A program made the translations under genes and the position numbers. The notes under the pieces were generated by a model that was given only the letters and a program-made list of their open reading frames with translations, was not told the DNA's origin and did not search any database. Of a DNA stretch of 64,000 nt, positions 41,396 to 50,116 are shown in pieces (the stretch's first letter is position 1; the number at the start of each line of letters is the position of its first letter). The stretch is from Aquimarina amphilecti (lineage in GTDB: Bacteria > Bacteroidota > Bacteroidia > Flavobacteriales > Flavobacteriaceae): positions 434,001-498,000 of the forward strand of contig NZ_FOAB01000004.1 in assembly GCF_900109375.1 (NCBI RefSeq), given 5' to 3'.

Positions 41396-41821
41396 ATGAA
41401 AAAAATATTTTTCGTATTCACCTTAATCACAATATTTATGACACAAGTACAAGCACAAAATAACGATCTACAATTGATTGAAAAAACGATTAATTATTAC
41501 CTTGACGGAATGACTACACACAATGCATCGTCTTTTGAAAAGGCATTCCATCCCAATGCTACCATGAAGTGGGTAGAAAAAAAATATGAGGATGTAAATG
41601 CTATTGAAGCGTTAAGCGAATATGTCAACGCAAATGATCCTATAAAAACAAAAACGAGCATTATGGCCATAAATATAGCAGGAGATGCAGCCAACGCTCA
41701 GTTAGAACTAGAGTATGATACTTTTTCTTACATTGATTTTATGCATCTACTAAAAATTGATGGGAATTGGAAGATTGTTAGCAAAACCTATTCTACAAAA
41801 GTGAAGAGTACTAAGGAATAG
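41396..41821 (+). CDS. Secreted NTF2/SnoaL-like (putative lumazine-binding) protein
   Basis: A 141-residue protein with a signal peptide (MKKIFFVFTLITIFM, cleaved near VQAQ|NND). The mature part has the NTF2-like cone fold, as in the putative lumazine-binding family (YYLDGMTTHNASSFEKAFHPNA; FSYIDFMHLLKIDGNWKIVSK). Members are often paired with dehydrogenases or stress-induced proteins, but ligands are unknown. It is 33 nt after the alcohol dehydrogenase and 44 nt before the ZIP gene, so the three are probably one transcript. Confidence 0.82.
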   Translation: MKKIFFVFTLITIFMTQVQAQNNDLQLIEKTINYYLDGMTTHNASSFEKAFHPNATMKWVEKKYEDVNAIEALSEYVNANDPIKTKTSIMAINIAGDAANAQLELEYDTFSYIDFMHLLKIDGNWKIVSKTYSTKVKSTKE

Positions 41822-41865
41822 AAAAAATAAGAATAGACCTAGGTGAAATTTTTACAGATATAATT

Positions 41866-42540
41866 ATGAATACGTATTTACTTCCAGTTCTTGCCATTGT
41901 TATCGGTGTTATTATTGCTTTTGTAACCAAAAAACAAAAATCAATAGGTACTAAACTCTTATTATCATTTAGTGGTGCATTTTTATTAGCATTAACACTT
42001 TTTGATTTATTGCCAGAGATGTATCATGGCTTAGGTGCCAAGCAAACCGGACTTTTTATCATGTGCGGTATCTTACTGCAAATTATTTTAGAATTTTTAT
42101 CTAAAGGTATAGAACATGGTCATGTACAAACACATAAAGAAGATAAAGAATTTCCCTGGGTACTATTTATAAGCCTTTGTATTCATAGTTTTTTAGAAGG
42201 GTTTCCTATTCATCATCACAATGATATGATATATGGTGTATTAATTCATAAAATCCCGATAGCGACATTAATAACTATCTTTTTATTACAATCTAGGTAT
42301 AGCAAAGTGCAAATTATTAGTTTCTTAATCATATTTACGACAATGACACCTTTGGGTACCTATATATCTAATAATATGATCTTAGCTACTGAATATGTAG
42401 ATTTTGTTAATGCTATAGTGGTCGGTATATTCTTACATATTGCTACAACTATTTTGTTTGAAACTGGCGAAGGTCACACCTTTAACTTATCCAAGCTGGT
42501 AGTGATATGTTTTGGTGTCTTCATCGCTAATTTGATCTAA
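41866..42540 (+). CDS. ZIP-family divalent metal transporter
   Basis: A 224-residue membrane protein with about eight hydrophobic segments. The His-bearing intramembrane motif appears as SLCIHSFLEGFPIHHH (about residues 103-118, with HS..EG core) and in LIHKIPIATLITIF, both ZIP signatures. The helix-2 region (SFSGAFLLALTLFDLLPEM) carries the ZIP DLLPE motif. It imports or exports zinc or other divalent ions through the inner membrane. Extra His at HVQTHKEDK may be a metal-sensing loop. The preceding alcohol dehydrogenase is zinc-dependent, which may be why they cluster. Confidence 0.88.
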   Translation: MNTYLLPVLAIVIGVIIAFVTKKQKSIGTKLLLSFSGAFLLALTLFDLLPEMYHGLGAKQTGLFIMCGILLQIILEFLSKGIEHGHVQTHKEDKEFPWVLFISLCIHSFLEGFPIHHHNDMIYGVLIHKIPIATLITIFLLQSRYSKVQIISFLIIFTTMTPLGTYISNNMILATEYVDFVNAIVVGIFLHIATTILFETGEGHTFNLSKLVVICFGVFIANLI

Positions 42541-42863
42541 AAGCTCTCAAGAGAAATGGTAAAGTAGTTATGGCAATAGTTCTATAATTATGCTTAGAAA
42601 ATATATTTTACATTCTCATAAAATCTATGGATATCTATTTTGGAAATTATATATTTAACTGATAGTATATTAGTTGTAAACGAACGACAACTGAATTCTT
42701 TAACTCAATTTATTGTCACGATGATCTTTTAGAGATTCATTAGAATATTTTATTCTAAAAATTTTGCAACAAGTGATATAACAAGGCAGTTAATTATAAA
42801 AGAAAAATGGGGTTATAGATGAGTCCATATTAAAAAATAGAATGCACTTAATTTTCAGACAAG
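42541..42863 (+). other. 323-bp AT-rich gap
   Basis: Lies between ZIP and AraC genes. No ORF, strong hairpin or consensus promoter is visible. It must carry the AraC promoter. Nothing more can be supported. Confidence 0.4.
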
Positions 42864-43958
42864 TTGAATGAAACTACATTAAATTTGGTAGTTATTACCA
42901 GTGGAGTTTTAGGATGTTTCATATGCCTATCACTGGTAACTACGTCTTTTTATAAGAGTCGTGCAAACAACTATCTCTCGCTATCATTATTTTTACTAAT
43001 TAATCTAACTTTTTTAGGGAGTTGGTCTGATAAGGAAAATCCTATTTTAGATTTTTTGGGCCTTATTATGTTAGAGTATCTCGTTGCTGTCACTCTATTT
43101 ATATATTTTCTTATTCAAATCGAGCACAAGTATCTAAAAGAAAAATGGTTTAAGTGGTTGTATGCTCCATTCATTTGCTCTTTTATTATAGAAATTATTC
43201 TTCATCTAGACACTGTTTTTCATCTATATGATTCTGATTTTGCAGTTGTTGTAGACTATATCAAGCTCTCCACTGTGTTTAGTTATAATCTGTTTTTAAT
43301 TTTTTGGAGTAGGTATTTAGTAACAAAATCGAACACGATCTCAAAAGAAAAAAAACGTTGGTTACTACGATTAAACTTTTTCATCACCAGTATTATCGTA
43401 TGTTGGCTTTTGGCCAATATAGAGATAACTATTTTTGAGTCGGAGTATAGTGCTAATCTCCTGAGAATTCTATTATCAATTTTGTCTTGGTGGATATTGT
43501 ATTATGGCGTATTCAAACTGCAAGTAATTGTTCAAAAAGATGAAATACACCAATATTTATCCTCTAAGAAAGAAAGCAATACGAAATCAAAAAGGATAAT
43601 AAATGAAACCACCGTTTCTAAAATTGTTACCCAACTATATACCTTAATGGAAGAGGAGCAATTATTTAAAGATCCTTTTTTAAGCAGGTACGATTTAGCA
43701 ATTCGATTAGAAACAAATGAAGGCTATTTATCACAGATTATAAACGATGAAACCAATAAAAGTGTTGTTCAGTTTGTAAATGAATACCGAGTGAAAGCGG
43801 CTAAAAATATATTACATAATCCAGTATTTAATAAATACTCCGTAGAAGCTATTGGGATGGAGGTAGGTTTTAAATCTAAAAGTGCTTTTTACAAAACGTT
43901 TAATTCTAGTCTAGGAATGTCTCCAGGAGCCTATAGAAAGCTTAAAAAAACGTCCTAA
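42864..43958 (+). CDS. Membrane AraC-family transcriptional regulator
   Basis: A 364-residue protein read from TTG at 42864. A stop lies five codons upstream and there is no ATG before about residue 60, so TTG seems to be the true start. About residues 1-225 contain seven hydrophobic segments, a membrane sensor of the type common in Bacteroidota AraC regulators. About 255-364 is the AraC DNA-binding domain (LETNEGYLSQIINDET; FVNEYRVKAAKNIL; VGFKSKSAFYKTFNSSLG). It senses an unknown envelope signal. The downstream 115 bp, beginning at its last codons, is repeated before another gene. It may therefore regulate both. Confidence 0.88.
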   Translation: MNETTLNLVVITSGVLGCFICLSLVTTSFYKSRANNYLSLSLFLLINLTFLGSWSDKENPILDFLGLIMLEYLVAVTLFIYFLIQIEHKYLKEKWFKWLYAPFICSFIIEIILHLDTVFHLYDSDFAVVVDYIKLSTVFSYNLFLIFWSRYLVTKSNTISKEKKRWLLRLNFFITSIIVCWLLANIEITIFESEYSANLLRILLSILSWWILYYGVFKLQVIVQKDEIHQYLSSKKESNTKSKRIINETTVSKIVTQLYTLMEEEQLFKDPFLSRYDLAIRLETNEGYLSQIINDETNKSVVQFVNEYRVKAAKNILHNPVFNKYSVEAIGMEVGFKSKSAFYKTFNSSLGMSPGAYRKLKKTS

Positions 43959-44061
43959 TTCGTGTAAATCCTTTGTTTTAGTACTTCACCAACCTCAAAA
44001 TTAGCTTTTTGCTTTCTTTTGAAATTTACTTTTACACGAATAAATCAAAAAACGTAAATTT
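43947..44061 (+). repeat. 115-nt leader repeat, copy 1 (before porin gene)
   Basis: A gapless 115-nt match to 44741-44855, about 77% identical by hand count (89 of 115), ending exactly at both start codons. It begins inside the last codons of the AraC gene. An 11-bp inverted repeat (43958-43968, 44031-44041; ATTCGTGTAAA) closes most of it. Conserved blocks include AGTACTTC-CCAACCTCAA and TAAATCAAAAAAC. Confidence 0.75.
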
Positions 44062-44625
44062 ATGAAGAAAGTAGTATTGATAACAGTTATAATAGTTTTA
44101 GCATTATCTAAAGTTAATGCCCAAGACTTTAACTTAGGAGTAAAAGGAGGTCTTAATTTTGCAACACTTACAGGAGCGAATAACTCTGAAATCGGCTGGA
44201 CAACAGATTTTAATCTGGGAGTTATGGCTGAAATTAAGATTTCAGACAAATTCTCTTTGCAACCAGAATTAATGTATTCCGGACAAGGATATGGTTCAAG
44301 TGTGAATTCTGAGGGTACTATAGCACTCAACTATTTAAATATTCCATTTATGTCAAAATATTATGTGACTAAAAGATTGAATTTAGAAGCAGGACCTCAA
44401 ATAGGTTTTTTACTTTCTACTAAAGGAGGTACTCAAGATTATAAAGATCAGTTTAGAACCATGGATTTTGGAGTGAATTTTGGTGTAGGCTATAAACTGG
44501 ATAACGGGCTTTATTTTAGCGCAAGATATAATCTAGGATTATCTAATATAAATGATATAGATGGTATTTCAGACAAAAATAGAAATGGAGTATTTCAGCT
44601 ATCTATTGGCTATTTCTTTTTCTAA
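44062..44625 (+). CDS. Outer-membrane beta-barrel (PorT/OmpA-like) protein
   Basis: A 187-residue secreted protein with signal peptide (MKKVVLITVIIVLALSKVNAQ). The mature part is a repeated beta-strand pattern (FNLGVKGGLNFATLTG; FSLQPELMYSGQGYG; LNLEAGPQIGFLL), the PorT/outer-membrane beta-barrel fold with eight to ten strands, ending in aromatic FQLSIGYFFF. It is a small outer-membrane protein of unknown ligand. A 14-bp hairpin terminator follows. Its 115-nt leader is shared with the next gene, which suggests common regulation with the serine hydrolase. Confidence 0.85.
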   Translation: MKKVVLITVIIVLALSKVNAQDFNLGVKGGLNFATLTGANNSEIGWTTDFNLGVMAEIKISDKFSLQPELMYSGQGYGSSVNSEGTIALNYLNIPFMSKYYVTKRLNLEAGPQIGFLLSTKGGTQDYKDQFRTMDFGVNFGVGYKLDNGLYFSARYNLGLSNINDIDGISDKNRNGVFQLSIGYFFF

Positions 44626-44642
44626 AATAATAGTTGTACAAA

Positions 44643-44675
44643 GAAAAACCTGAGTTATAAAAACTTAGGTTTTTC
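44643..44675 (+). terminator. Rho-independent terminator after porin gene
   Basis: A 14-bp stem (44643-44656 with 44662-44675, one G-U pair) closes ATAAA, with an A-run on the left arm and a T-run on the right. It is 18 nt after the stop. Confidence 0.85.
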
Positions 44676-44740
44676 TTTATCCAATTGAAGAATTTAATCA
44701 AATAACACATTTCTATAATTTATAGTACGATTTGGTTCAT

Positions 44741-44855
44741 AAAACGTCCTAATTCGTAAAACTGTTTTATTTCAGTACTTCTCCAACCTCAATAGTAGCT
44801 TTTAGTTCCGTTTTGAGATCTACATTCGCAGTAGTAAATCAAAAAACAGAAAATT
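44741..44855 (+). repeat. 115-nt leader repeat, copy 2 (before serine hydrolase gene)
   Basis: Second copy of the leader found at 43947-44061, gapless and ending at the ATG at 44856. The outer 11-bp inverted repeat of copy 1 is degraded here. The conserved AAAACGTCCTAATTCGT start corresponds to the AraC stop codon region in copy 1, so copy 2 probably descends from an AraC-linked ancestor or is a shared regulatory element. Confidence 0.75.
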
Positions 44856-46223
44856 ATGAAAAAAGTTAATACAATCATATTACTTCTAATGCTATCATTT
44901 TCATTAGTGAGTTTTAGTTGTACAAATATTAATAAACCAAAAGACATACCTGTAACTACTGTTAGTAATCTAAAACAATATGTTGGAGATTATATGTATG
45001 AAGAAATGGGAATTATAATAAATATTTATACCAAAGAGAAAGAAAATGACACGAAGCTTTATTTTAATTCACTCTTTGAAGGAGAAAGTGAATTAATTGC
45101 ATCTGGAGAACACAAATTTGCTTTTAGAGCAGAAGAAGAAATTAAAGTAGAATTTAAGAAGGTAGAAAATGGTGTTTTTAATGAATTTACTCTAATACAA
45201 CCAGACGAAACGTTTAAAGCGATTCGTATGGAAATTGATGATCTAAATACCATAGATAAAAAACTTACCGAAAGAGATTTCTCAGGAGTTATTTTAATCG
45301 CTCAAAATGACAGCATCATATTTAATAAGGCATATGGGAGAAAAAATAGTCAAGACAATGGGCTAAATGACGTAAATACAGTTTTTGATATTTGTTCTAT
45401 TACAAAACAATTTACAGGTGCAGGGATACTAAAATTATCCATGCAAAATAAGCTGGCTACTACTGATAAACTATCAAAATACTTTGATGCTGTTCCTAAC
45501 GACAAAAAAAACATAACCATTCATCAATTACTCACACATTCTTCGGGTTTAACAGCTGGGATAGGAGGTGATTACGATACTATTACAGAAGAGGAATTTC
45601 TACGCCAAGTATTTAGTAGTGAACTGATAAGTCCAGTTGGGACAGCATTTAATTATTCTAATATGGGATATAGCTTACTCGCATTAATAATTGAAAAAGC
45701 TAGCGGAATGGATTATGAAACCTTTTTGAATGAAGAAATTTTTAAACCTTCGAAAATGTACCATACTGGCTATGTAATTCCTGATTGGAAAAATAATGAA
45801 ATTGCTAATGGTTATGTAGATAGTACTGAAGCTAAAAAACCTAATGAAGAGAATTGGAGTGACAATGGTCCGTATCTCAATCTCAAAGGAAATGGAGGTA
45901 TTCTAACAAGGGCGAGTGACTTACTGCTCTGGAGTCAAGCAATACGTGACCGTACAATACTTGATGAAGCAACAACATCTAAATATCTTCATCCTCATTT
46001 TGAATACAATGGTGGACGGGCTCACTATGGCTATGGTTGGGGAATTGTAAATAAAGATTTAGAGGACGAAATAGTTCGTCACGCTGGTGGGAGTGACTTG
46101 TTTAGTTCAGACCTATGGATGTATCCTAAAAAAGAAATTACAATAATTATTCTTAGTAATAAATCAGATCTACGTGTCTTTTCCATAGCAAAAAGAATAT
46201 CAAATTTTTTACTAGCGGAGTAA
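44856..46223 (+). CDS. Lipoprotein serine hydrolase (beta-lactamase/DD-peptidase fold) with extra N-terminal domain
   Basis: A 455-residue lipoprotein (LLMLSFSLVSFSC). Residues about 37-130 form a small domain (LKQYVGDYMYEEMG; NGVFNEFTLIQPDETFK) also found at the C-terminus of the next-gene protease. Residues about 140-455 are the PF00144 beta-lactamase fold: SITK (Ser181, Lys184; DICSITKQF), YSN (Tyr267; NYSNMGY) and HAGG near 415. These are the SxxK, YxN and HxG elements of class C/DD-peptidase-type enzymes. Likely roles are esterase, peptidase or cell-wall turnover. It shares a 115-nt leader with the porin gene and precedes the protease. Confidence 0.88.
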   Translation: MKKVNTIILLLMLSFSLVSFSCTNINKPKDIPVTTVSNLKQYVGDYMYEEMGIIINIYTKEKENDTKLYFNSLFEGESELIASGEHKFAFRAEEEIKVEFKKVENGVFNEFTLIQPDETFKAIRMEIDDLNTIDKKLTERDFSGVILIAQNDSIIFNKAYGRKNSQDNGLNDVNTVFDICSITKQFTGAGILKLSMQNKLATTDKLSKYFDAVPNDKKNITIHQLLTHSSGLTAGIGGDYDTITEEEFLRQVFSSELISPVGTAFNYSNMGYSLLALIIEKASGMDYETFLNEEIFKPSKMYHTGYVIPDWKNNEIANGYVDSTEAKKPNEENWSDNGPYLNLKGNGGILTRASDLLLWSQAIRDRTILDEATTSKYLHPHFEYNGGRAHYGYGWGIVNKDLEDEIVRHAGGSDLFSSDLWMYPKKEITIIILSNKSDLRVFSIAKRISNFLLAE

Positions 46224-46282
46224 AAGCACTATACCTAAAACTCTTCCCTATAAAACAGAGTAATTAATACAAAAAAACTAAA

Positions 46283-47431
46283 ATGAAGAGAATAAATGCA
46301 ATCGTATTGTTTCTAGTAGGATCATTAATATCAGTAAGCTTTAGTTATATAACTAATAACGAGCACGAAGTAATGATAACCAGACACGACAAAGATGAAG
46401 TCGAGTTTCTCAAACTTGCCAAGAAATTTGAAAAATATATGTGTCTTTTAAATCTACCAGATTGTGAAGGCACCATTATAGCGGATCAATGGGTGTTATC
46501 TGCAGCTCATTGCGCTGTAGGAATTACGCAAAAATTCGAAAACGGAAGAAAACATTTTGTGATCATAGAGGATGTCGAAATTGAAGTAGATAAGGTTATT
46601 ATGTATAAGGACTGGAATAATCCACAAGCCGATAATTCTTCATTAAAAGATATTGCATTATTACATTTAAAAACAAAACCTATTGATGCGATGCAAGCTA
46701 AATTATATGTTGATGAAGACGAAGTAGACAAGCTCGTGTACATGGTTGGAAGAGGAAATAAAGGTGATGGACTCATTGGAATAAACGGTAACGATGGAAA
46801 ACAAAGAGGTGCTACCAATAGAATTGAAACAGCAACTAAAAATTGGTTGACATGGACATTTGATCATCCAGATACCCAAACAAAATATCTTACAGAATTT
46901 GAAGGCATTAGCGGTCCAGGTGATAGTGGCGGACCTGCTTTTATTGTAAAGAACAATACCGTTTACTTGGCAGGGATTAGCTCATGGCAAGATACAAAAG
47001 GAGGAGACGAAGGACTTTATGGTGTGGTAGAAAACTATACAAGAGTATCGCAGTATATACAATGGATTAATGAAGAAATGACAGGAAAGGGCAACGTTTC
47101 TGAAGCGATATTAAGAGTAGAGCCGAAGCCTGATGCTACTGTTTATGAACCAAAGATCATATCTGTAAATGCAAGTACTTTAAAACAATATGTTGGTGAG
47201 TATGAAATATCAGGAAATATAATGAAGGTGTATACAAAAGAGAATGATACTAAGATTTATCTTTTCGTATCAGAAGGTCAAGAATATGAATTTGTTCCAA
47301 CTGGAGAACACGAGTTTTCTTCTGAAATATTAGAAGATTATAAATTAGAATTCAAAAACGAAAAAAATGGCGTTTTTAGGAAATTAATTATAATACAACC
47401 GGATGTAACGTATGAATTGACTCGTAGATAA
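46283..47431 (+). CDS. Trypsin-like serine protease with C-terminal shared domain
   Basis: A 382-residue secreted protease (signal peptide to about residue 24, ISVSFSY). The S1 catalytic triad is His76 (LSAAHCAVG), Asp near 122 (LKDIALLHLK) and Ser215 (GPGDSGGPAF). The C-terminal 90 residues (about 293-382: LKQYVGEYEISGN; NGVFRKLIIIQPDVTYEL) repeat the N-terminal domain of the preceding hydrolase, at the other end of the protein. It is probably cell-surface or periplasmic. It is 59 nt after the hydrolase gene, so both may be co-expressed. The shared domain may target them to a common ligand. Confidence 0.9.
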   Translation: MKRINAIVLFLVGSLISVSFSYITNNEHEVMITRHDKDEVEFLKLAKKFEKYMCLLNLPDCEGTIIADQWVLSAAHCAVGITQKFENGRKHFVIIEDVEIEVDKVIMYKDWNNPQADNSSLKDIALLHLKTKPIDAMQAKLYVDEDEVDKLVYMVGRGNKGDGLIGINGNDGKQRGATNRIETATKNWLTWTFDHPDTQTKYLTEFEGISGPGDSGGPAFIVKNNTVYLAGISSWQDTKGGDEGLYGVVENYTRVSQYIQWINEEMTGKGNVSEAILRVEPKPDATVYEPKIISVNASTLKQYVGEYEISGNIMKVYTKENDTKIYLFVSEGQEYEFVPTGEHEFSSEILEDYKLEFKNEKNGVFRKLIIIQPDVTYELTRR

Positions 47432-47458
47432 AAAGGAAAATAATTAAAAAAATAAAAA

Positions 47459-48298
47459 ATGCATCAATACAAATTATCTTTAAAATTTTTCTTGATTTTA
47501 TTAGTACTATCCAATGTTTGCTGGTCTCAAAATTTAATTTTGAAGGGAATAGTCAAGGGAGCTAATAATGAAAAATTAGCATATGTAAATATTGGAATTA
47601 AAAATAAAAATATAGGAACCATATCTGATGAAAATGGTCATTTTAGTATTAGAATACATGAAGAAAATCAATCTGATAGTTTATCTTTTTCCTTTTTAGG
47701 CTATAAACAACGTACAATTAAAGTTTCTGATGTTGTTGAAAAAAGCATCAGAGAATTTGTTCTTGATCAGAAATTGGTGTCTTTAGATGAAGTCACAATC
47801 ATTTCAAAAAAAACAAAAGAAAAAAAGTTAGGAACTACATCGTACGTTAGTTTCGTTGTAGGTGATGTTCGGGCCGATAATAATCAGAATAATAATATTC
47901 AAGAATTTGCTAAAAAACTCAAAATAAAAAAACCTTCAAGGCTTTTAGATGTGAGTATTGCACTCTCTAATGTAAATATCGATGCTGCAAAATTTAGAAT
48001 AAATTTTTACAACATAAAAGATAATCTTCCTTTTGAGAAAATAGGTGCTAGTAATATCATTATTGAAAAACAGATAATAAATGGCTGGAATACATTCGAT
48101 TTGAAAAAATTTGATTTGAAATTTGAAAACCCCGTCTTTATTGCAATAGAATATTTACCTCTGGAATATAATGAACAAGCACCATTTAATTATAATGGGC
48201 AATTATTAGGAAAGGCAGTTGGGCGTTCATCAAGTGTAGGCAATTGGAATGTAACAAAAGGTGCTAAGATATCCATGTACGTAACAGTGCGGCAATAA
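47459..48298 (+). CDS. CarboxypepD_reg-like domain protein
   Basis: A 279-residue secreted protein. Signal peptide (LSLKFFLILLVLSNVCWSQ) and a carboxypeptidase-D regulatory-like domain at about 25-110 (GIVKGANNEKLAYVNIGI; GTISDENGHFSIRI) are followed by a 160-residue beta-rich region (ISKKTKEKKLGTTSYVS; FENPVFIAIEYLPLEY). It lacks the barrel of TonB receptors, so it is a stand-alone member. It follows the protease gene by 27 nt and could be part of the same transcript. Function is unknown. Confidence 0.8.
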   Translation: MHQYKLSLKFFLILLVLSNVCWSQNLILKGIVKGANNEKLAYVNIGIKNKNIGTISDENGHFSIRIHEENQSDSLSFSFLGYKQRTIKVSDVVEKSIREFVLDQKLVSLDEVTIISKKTKEKKLGTTSYVSFVVGDVRADNNQNNNIQEFAKKLKIKKPSRLLDVSIALSNVNIDAAKFRINFYNIKDNLPFEKIGASNIIIEKQIINGWNTFDLKKFDLKFENPVFIAIEYLPLEYNEQAPFNYNGQLLGKAVGRSSSVGNWNVTKGAKISMYVTVRQ

Positions 48299-48354
48299 GT
48301 GAAAGAATTATTGCCGGCAACTTGTGTAATTGATTGCTAGAATACTGGTTAATT

Positions 48355-48450
48355 TCCTACTATTGCTGAATTGATATTACTAAGAAATTCGATAAAAGAG
48401 TGATAGATATTGTTTGGTATGATTGTTTTATAAAAAATGTCTCCAAAGTT
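48355..48450 (+). repeat. Dispersed intergenic hairpin repeat, copy C (degenerate)
   Basis: The downstream half matches copy A: TTGTTTGGTATGATTG, TTTTATAAA and AAAGTTGC in the same order. The hairpin half is degraded (CCTACTATTGCTGAATTGATATTACTA). It lies about 55 bp after a stop codon. Confidence 0.5.
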
Positions 48451-48486
48451 GCGAGTTACACTAGTCATAGATTAGCGACAGCTTAG
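48451..48486 (-). repeat. Dispersed intergenic hairpin repeat, copy D (opposite orientation)
   Basis: The minus strand reads CGCTAATCTATGACTAGTG then TAACTCGC, which aligns with the hairpin of copy A on the plus strand. It directly abuts copy C, forming a head-to-head pair. Confidence 0.5.
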
Positions 48487-48559
48487 AAGTAAAACTTTCA
48501 AAACGAGAGGCGTAACAAATCATCTTCATAATCGTCTTACAAGAAACTAACCAATTAAT

Positions 48560-49246
48560 ATGATTTCAATGAAAAAAGATGCTAGAGTTTCTGGTTTACT
48601 ATATATTCTTATGATTATATGTGGAATGTTTAGTCTTGTATACATTCCGTCAAAGCTTTATGCCTTAGACAATGCCCTCGAAACTCATAACAATATCACT
48701 ACAAATGAATTGCTATTCAAAATAGGAATATTGAGTGATTTGTGTATGATTACTATTTTTATCTTTTTATCACTTTCTCTATACAAATTGCTCAAGCAAG
48801 TCAATAATAAAGCAGCAATTATAATGGTTGTTTTAGTTTTAGTAAGTGTTGCATTTTCATATATTAACTTAATACCTAAACTTGATATCATTTCTTTGAT
48901 TAATAATAAAGTAGGAATTAACACTACAGATATACAGGCTGAAAAACTTTTAATACTTCTTAGATCGCATTATAACGGGTTTAGCATTGTTCAAATATTT
49001 TGGGGTCTTTGGTTACTTCCATTTGGTTATTTAGTTTTAAAATCTGGCTTTATTCCTAAAATTTTTGGAATTCTACTCATAGTTGGATGTTTCGGTTACT
49101 TGACAGATTTTTTAGGATATTTTCTTTATCCAGATTCCTATGGAAAAACAATAATTCCAACAATAGCAAGTCTTCCTCATGCATTAGGCGAAATTGGAAT
49201 TGGTTTGTGGCTTTTAATTATCGGAGTTAAGAAAAAATCAAGTTAA
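48560..49246 (+). CDS. DUF4386 membrane protein
   Basis: A 228-residue inner-membrane protein with about six hydrophobic segments. The start RVSGLLYILMIICGMFSLVYIP and the pattern IFWGLWLLPFGYLVLKSGFIPK, followed by GCFGYLTDF, match DUF4386. Function is unknown. ATG at 48560 is used; another Met three codons later (MKKDARVSG) is also possible. It is flanked by repeat copies on both sides. Confidence 0.85.
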   Translation: MISMKKDARVSGLLYILMIICGMFSLVYIPSKLYALDNALETHNNITTNELLFKIGILSDLCMITIFIFLSLSLYKLLKQVNNKAAIIMVVLVLVSVAFSYINLIPKLDIISLINNKVGINTTDIQAEKLLILLRSHYNGFSIVQIFWGLWLLPFGYLVLKSGFIPKIFGILLIVGCFGYLTDFLGYFLYPDSYGKTIIPTIASLPHALGEIGIGLWLLIIGVKKKSS

Positions 49247-49258
49247 ATATTTATCTGG

Positions 49259-49390
49259 TTCTCCTGCTACAGCTAGTTTACGATAAGTAGCAATACTCAT
49301 AAGAAAATATAGAAAAGGGTAACCGATCTTGTTTGATCGGGATTTTATGCTATTTTTAAAGCTAAATAAACTATGGAGAGTAGTTGGTAA
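49259..49390 (+). repeat. Dispersed intergenic hairpin repeat, copy E
   Basis: Starts 12 bp after the DUF4386 stop. GCTAC (49266-49270) pairs with GTAGC (49287-49291), followed by AATACTCATAAGAAAATAT, then a second stem CCGATC-TTGTTT-GATCGG (49323-49340) and ATTTTATGC. It is the best-conserved copy and ends about 55 bp before the thioredoxin start. Confidence 0.7.
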
Positions 49391-49442
49391 TCAATTATAA
49401 TGAAAACATAAATATACTCCAGAGTTGTACTTGATTATAGAA

Positions 49443-49940
49443 ATGATAGAAAAGCTTATTAAATACCAAAATGATTCTGAAAAGAACTTTGAAGAAAAGA
49501 AAAATATTTCAACAATTGTAAACTATATTTTTGCTCTTATTATTTTCTTTTCTTCAACAATAGTCTCAGCATTTACCTTTCCTTTTAGATTCTTATATAA
49601 GAAAATATTCTTGAAGAAAAATAAATCTAAAATCATTCATCTCAATGGTAAAAATATAGATTCAGTTTTGAAAGAGGAAAAACTAGTTTTAATCGATTTT
49701 TGGGCTGAGTGGTGTGGTCCATGTTTGATGATGAACGCTACTATAGAAAAATTCGCAAATGAATCAAAGAATATACAAATCGCTAAAGTTAATGCCGATT
49801 TAAACAGAAAATTGTTAGATAGATTTCAAATTAGAGGTTTGCCTCAGTTCATTTTATTAAAAAATGGAAAAGAAATTAAAAGATATGCAGGTGCAATGAC
49901 AGTTTTTGATCTAAATAAATTTTGTAGTGAAACGGATTAA
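49443..49940 (+). CDS. Membrane-anchored thioredoxin-like protein
   Basis: The start at 49443 (MIEKLIKYQND) is chosen over an in-frame TTG 18 nt upstream. The 165-residue product has one N-terminal hydrophobic helix (about 30-54) and a thioredoxin domain from about 70. The active site is FWAEWCGPCLM (CGPC). The fold-typical cis-Pro loop is IRGLPQFILLKNGKEI. It reduces disulfides, probably at the membrane; the helix suggests anchoring. It is isolated between repeat copies E and G, so it may be one unit of the gene-plus-repeat pattern of this region. Confidence 0.88.
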   Translation: MIEKLIKYQNDSEKNFEEKKNISTIVNYIFALIIFFSSTIVSAFTFPFRFLYKKIFLKKNKSKIIHLNGKNIDSVLKEEKLVLIDFWAEWCGPCLMMNATIEKFANESKNIQIAKVNADLNRKLLDRFQIRGLPQFILLKNGKEIKRYAGAMTVFDLNKFCSETD

Positions 49941-50060
49941 TGCGCTACAGCTAACATCATTTTGTTACTAGTGGATAACTATTATATTTTTTTGTAGGGT
50001 AAGATTGTTTTAAATTATCTAATGGAGGTTTGTAATATTTGTTAGTCCCTAACTAGTAAA
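49940..50060 (+). repeat. Dispersed intergenic hairpin repeat, copy G (partial)
   Basis: GCGCTACAGCTAACATC and GTTACTAGTGGATAAC resemble the hairpin of copies A and E. A downstream GATTGTTTTAAATTATC keeps part of the second half. It begins directly at the thioredoxin stop codon. Confidence 0.5.
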
Positions 50061-50116
50061 AAAGGATATTATTTTGTGGTAAAAATATCCAAGAAAAATA
50101 ATGAATTCTATTATAA

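Noticed and set aside
48299..48559. CRISPR-like array from repeated hairpins
   Set aside because: Copies are single, spaced by kilobases and not regular; no cas genes.
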